A DNA stretch of 7,886 nucleotides, from NCBI GenBank assembly GCA_046153015.1, contig JBJXGF010000219.1, positions 1-7,886 of the forward strand, written 5' to 3'. Made by a program: the position numbers and the translations under genes. Positions 5,344-7,886 of this stretch are shown here, in pieces; the stretch's first letter is position 1, and each line of letters begins with the position of its first letter. The DNA is from JBJXGF01 sp046153015 (GTDB lineage: Bacteria; Actinomycetota; Acidimicrobiia; Acidimicrobiales; CAIXPF01). The notes under the pieces are model-generated. The model ran no database searches and was not told where the DNA came from. It worked only from the letters and a program-made list of their open reading frames with translations.

Positions 5344-6594
5344 GTGACTCGCGAAGGCGCGCCGAAGGCGCTCGGACACCTACGGATCTGCGACTTCACC
5401 GGGCAGCTGGCCGGGGCCGGCGCCACTCGCTTCCTCGCCGCGTTCGGCGCGCAGGTGATCCGCATCGAGGATCCGACCAACCGGGGCCGGTGGGACATCC
5501 TGCGCGGCGCGCCGCCGTTTCCCGACAAGCGGCGCGGCAACGAGCTCGGCTCGGCGTTCAACAACCACAACGTCGAGAAGCTGGGCATCACGCTCAACGT
5601 GAAGCACGAGCGGGGCCGGGAGCTGCTGCGTGAGCTGGTGAAGGTGTCCGACGTGGTGAGCGAGAACTTCGCGGCCGGCGTGATGAACCGGCTCGGCTTC
5701 GGCTACGACACGTTGAAGGAGCTCAAGCCCGACATCATCTACGTGTCCAACTGCGGTTTCGGGGGCACCGGGCCCTACTGGCGGTACAAGTCGTGGGGGC
5801 CGATCGCGCAGGCGATGTCGGGCCTCACGCTGCACTCGGGCCTGCCCGACATGCCGCCGGCGGGCTGGGGCTACTCCTACATGGACCACACCGGCGGCTA
5901 CTACATGGCCATCGGGATCCTCGCCGCGCTGCTCCATCGCAGCCGGACGGGGGAGGGCCAGTGGGTCGACATGTCCTGCACCGAGGCGGGCGCGGCGCTG
6001 AACGGCCCGGCGCTGCTCGACTACACGGTCAATGGCCGCGGCGTGCGCCGCCCCGGCAGCCCCGACACCAACCGCAGTCAGTGGGCGCCGCACGCGCCGC
6101 ACGGCATCTACCCCGCCCGCGGCGACGACGAGTGGATTGCGTTGGCCTGCCGCAGCGACGACGAGTGGCGCATCCTCGCCTCCGAGATCGGTGAGCCCTG
6201 GGCCGGTGAGCCCCGGTGGGCCGACTACGCCGGCCGGGCCGGCGCGCAGGACGAGCTCGACAAGCTGATCGGCGCCTGGACCGCCCACCACGACCGCTGG
6301 CAGCTCGCTGGCCGGCTGCGCCACGCCGGCATCCCGGCGGCCGCCGTGTCCCGGCCCGACGAGCGAATCGACGACGACGCGAACACCGCCGCCTGGCCGC
6401 TGTGGCCGACGGTCGAGCATCGCGAGATCGGCCAGATCCGGGTCGACGGCATGCCGGTCCACCTCTCCGAGACCGACTGGACGATCGAGCGGGGCGCGCC
6501 CTGCCTGGGCGAGCACAACGACATGGTGTACAGCGAGGTGCTCGGCCTCTCGGCGGCCGAGATCGACCAGCTGCGCGAGGAGGGCGTGATCTGA
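5344..6594 (+). CDS. CaiB/BaiF family (family III) CoA-transferase with catalytic Asp
   Basis: Family III CoA-transferases move CoA between carboxylic acids through an aspartyl-CoA thioester and form interlocked dimers in the cytoplasm. This 416-residue protein has the family order: an N-terminal Rossmann-like half starting GHLRICDFTGQLAGAGATRFLAAFGAQVIRIEDP, then NVKHERGRELLRELVKVSDVVSENF (86-109), LGFGYDTLKELKPDIIYVSNCGFGGTGP (117-144), and YMDHTGGYYMAIGILAALL (179-197). Asp181 is at the expected nucleophile position. TGEGQWVDMS (202-211) follows, and the C-terminal signature GAPCLGEHNDMVYSEVLGLSAAEIDQLREEG closes it. The length is usual. The stop overlaps the start of the third paralogue by one base (TGATG), so the two are almost certainly translated together. 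The substrate is not identifiable; carnitine, bile acid, oxalate, benzylsuccinate and other acids are used in this family. Confidence 0.92.
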   Translation: MTREGAPKALGHLRICDFTGQLAGAGATRFLAAFGAQVIRIEDPTNRGRWDILRGAPPFPDKRRGNELGSAFNNHNVEKLGITLNVKHERGRELLRELVKVSDVVSENFAAGVMNRLGFGYDTLKELKPDIIYVSNCGFGGTGPYWRYKSWGPIAQAMSGLTLHSGLPDMPPAGWGYSYMDHTGGYYMAIGILAALLHRSRTGEGQWVDMSCTEAGAALNGPALLDYTVNGRGVRRPGSPDTNRSQWAPHAPHGIYPARGDDEWIALACRSDDEWRILASEIGEPWAGEPRWADYAGRAGAQDELDKLIGAWTAHHDRWQLAGRLRHAGIPAAAVSRPDERIDDDANTAAWPLWPTVEHREIGQIRVDGMPVHLSETDWTIERGAPCLGEHNDMVYSEVLGLSAAEIDQLREEGVI

Positions 6595-7820
6595 TGGCGG
6601 GCGCGTTGACCGGCTTCCGGGTGGTGGAGCTCTCGAACGAGCGCAGCTGCTACGCCGGCAAGCTGATGGCCGACATGGGGGCCGACGTGATCCTCGTCGA
6701 GCCGCCCGGCGGCGACGTGATGCGCACCTACGGGCCGTTCCTCGACGACGAGCCGGGCCCCGAGCGCAGCCTGTACTTCTGGCACTACAACACCTCCAAG
6801 CGGGGCATCGTGCTCGACCTCGAGGCCGATGAAAGCCGGGCGCAGCTGCGCCGGCTGATCGCCTCGGCCGACGTGGTGCTCGAGGCGGAGATCCCTGGCC
6901 GCCTCCACGCCGTCGGGCTCGACTACGAGGATCTCCGCGCCGCGCACCCGCAGCTCGTCTGGTGCTCGATCACGCCGTTCGGCCGGGACGACCCGAAGAG
7001 CAAGGAGCCCGCGAACGACCTCACGATCCTGTCGGCCGGAGGCCCCGTCTGGAGCTGCGGGTACGACGACCATTCGATCCCGCCGGTGCGGGGAGGCGGC
7101 AACCAGGGCTACCAGATCGGGTGCCACTTCGGCGTCATGTCGGTCCTGACCGCGCTGCTCTACCGCGACGCCGGCGGCGCCGGGCAGCTGATCGACGTGA
7201 ACATGCACGCCGGCGCCAATGTGACCACCGAGGTCGCCACCTACGGCTACCTCGCCGCCGGGCAGGTGGTGCAGCGCCAGACCGGCCGCCACGCCGCCCA
7301 CCGCCCCACCGACGACACCCAGGTGCTCTGCGCCGACGGGAACTACGCCAACACCGGTGTGCCGCCCCGTCGGCCGGCGGAGTTCGCCGCCATCGGGGAG
7401 TGGCTCACGGCCTGCGGGCTCGACGACGAGTTCCCCGAAGCGGCGGTGCTGGCGCTCAGCAACGAGTACGACCACTTCAGCCAGGCCATGATCGCCGAGG
7501 ATCCGCTGGTCGGCGAGATCTTCGGGGCCGGCCGCGAAGCGGTGAAGCTGATCGCCTCGAAGCTCACGGCGCAGGAGTACTTCATCGGCTCGCAGGAGCG
7601 GGGCATGGCCGCCGGCGCGGTGATCGCCCCGGAGGACGTGTTCAGCGACCCGCACTTCGTCGACCGCGGCTTCCCCGTGCAGGTCGAGCACGAGGACCTC
7701 GGCCGCACGTTCACCTACCCCGGCGCGCCGATCAAGTTCAACGGCAGCCCCTGGCAGATCACCCGCCGGGCGCCGCACCTGGGCGAGCACACGAGCGAGG
7801 TCCTCGCCGAGCTCGGCTGA
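6594..7820 (+). CDS. CaiB/BaiF family CoA-transferase-like protein lacking the catalytic Asp; possible partner subunit
   Basis: This 408-residue family III paralogue begins MAGALTGFRVVELSNERSC and carries the common DMGADVILVEPP (27-38), a degenerate ADVVLEAEIPGRLHAVGLDYEDLRAAHPQLVWCSITPFG (92-130), the helix GVMSVLTALLYRDAGGAGQLIDVN (180-203) and the closing RAPHLGEHTSEVLAELG. The segment where the nucleophilic Asp belongs reads VRGGGNQGYQIGCHFG (165-180) and contains no Asp; Asn170 is the nearest replacement. It also lacks the final short EEI-x-x-L helix seen in its neighbour. The ATG at 6594 overlaps the upstream stop (TGATG). The frame is open for 126 codons further upstream, but that part runs inside the previous gene and shows no family similarity. 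Coupled synthesis and the complementary catalytic residues suggest a heteromer with the upstream protein. A stand-alone enzyme with a different mechanism is the alternative. Confidence 0.9.
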   Translation: MAGALTGFRVVELSNERSCYAGKLMADMGADVILVEPPGGDVMRTYGPFLDDEPGPERSLYFWHYNTSKRGIVLDLEADESRAQLRRLIASADVVLEAEIPGRLHAVGLDYEDLRAAHPQLVWCSITPFGRDDPKSKEPANDLTILSAGGPVWSCGYDDHSIPPVRGGGNQGYQIGCHFGVMSVLTALLYRDAGGAGQLIDVNMHAGANVTTEVATYGYLAAGQVVQRQTGRHAAHRPTDDTQVLCADGNYANTGVPPRRPAEFAAIGEWLTACGLDDEFPEAAVLALSNEYDHFSQAMIAEDPLVGEIFGAGREAVKLIASKLTAQEYFIGSQERGMAAGAVIAPEDVFSDPHFVDRGFPVQVEHEDLGRTFTYPGAPIKFNGSPWQITRRAPHLGEHTSEVLAELG

Positions 7821-7886
7821 GCGCAGCGAAGCCGACACGACCGAGCGAGCGCCAGCGAGCCGGGCGTGGATGGGGTCTGGGGGCGC
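7821..7886. other. Terminal non-coding stretch with GCGAGC-rich short repeats
   Basis: The last 66 bases hold no supported gene. They begin GCGCAGCGAAGCC and continue with CGAGCGAGCGCCAGCGAGCC, a low-complexity run of GCGAGC/AGCGAGC words. The reverse complement of similar words occurs upstream of the sigma gene (around 2341-2362) and after barstar (around 3543-3556). No strong hairpin or T-tract is visible, so a terminator for the CoA-transferase pair cannot be claimed. Confidence 0.4.

Noticed and set aside
6216..6593. An N-terminal extension of the third CoA-transferase (start at 6216)
   Set aside because: The 126 extra residues overlap the preceding gene out of frame and are Arg/Pro/Ala-rich. 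The family N-terminus begins exactly at ATG 6594.
4159..6689. An identical 20-base stretch at 4159-4178 and 6670-6689
   Set aside because: It encodes the conserved DMGADV segment of two paralogous CoA-transferase proteins, so it reflects shared family sequence and codon bias rather than a mobile or recombination site.
6225..7838. A 537-codon open frame antisense to the second and third CoA-transferase genes
   Set aside because: Stop-free antisense frames are expected opposite GC3-biased genes. The translation is Val/Gly/His/Arg-rich with no recognisable domain. The same holds for the long minus-strand frames at 5380-6516, 4065-5150 and 2432-3625.

Overview
This window is very GC-rich DNA with tightly packed genes and a strong G/C bias at third codon positions. 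The gene content points to a high-GC Gram-positive actinobacterium: a Streptomyces-type RNase Sa domain next to a barstar homologue, a SigB/SigF/SigG-type sigma factor, trehalose-6-phosphate synthase, and CaiB/BaiF-family proteins close to mycobacterial Mcr. The exact lineage (possibly Acidimicrobiia) is inference. No rRNA, tRNA, CRISPR array, insertion sequence or phage gene is visible. No gene-free stretch exceeds 300 bases.

Left part (1-2323): the 3' portion of otsA (trehalose-6-phosphate synthase), cut by the window edge, runs rightward and meets a leftward SigB/SigF/SigG-family sigma factor gene. The two stop codons are only 8 bases apart. Both lie in the arms of one perfect 7-bp stem that could serve as a two-way terminator.

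Middle (2324-3546): a 219-base divergent region holds a candidate SigF-type promoter for the sigma gene and a 21-bp tandem repeat of nearly three copies. The repeat abuts a possible leaderless promoter for a toxin/antitoxin pair. That pair is an exported, probably lipid-anchored guanyl-specific ribonuclease of the RNase Sa type and, overlapping it by 4 bases, its barstar-type inhibitor.

Right part (3547-7886): a GNAT acetyltransferase and an alpha-methylacyl-CoA racemase-like protein form one probable transcription unit. After a 115-base region with a palindrome and short direct repeats, two more family III CoA-transferase-like proteins follow, overlapping by one base (TGATG). The three CaiB/BaiF paralogues differ at their catalytic residues. 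The first keeps the Asp of the Mcr active site but has lost the His and Glu. The second has the family III Asp. The third has no Asp at that place. This makes a heteromeric CoA-transferase from the last two, and a non-racemase role for the first, the main hypotheses worth testing. The substrates cannot be read from the sequence.
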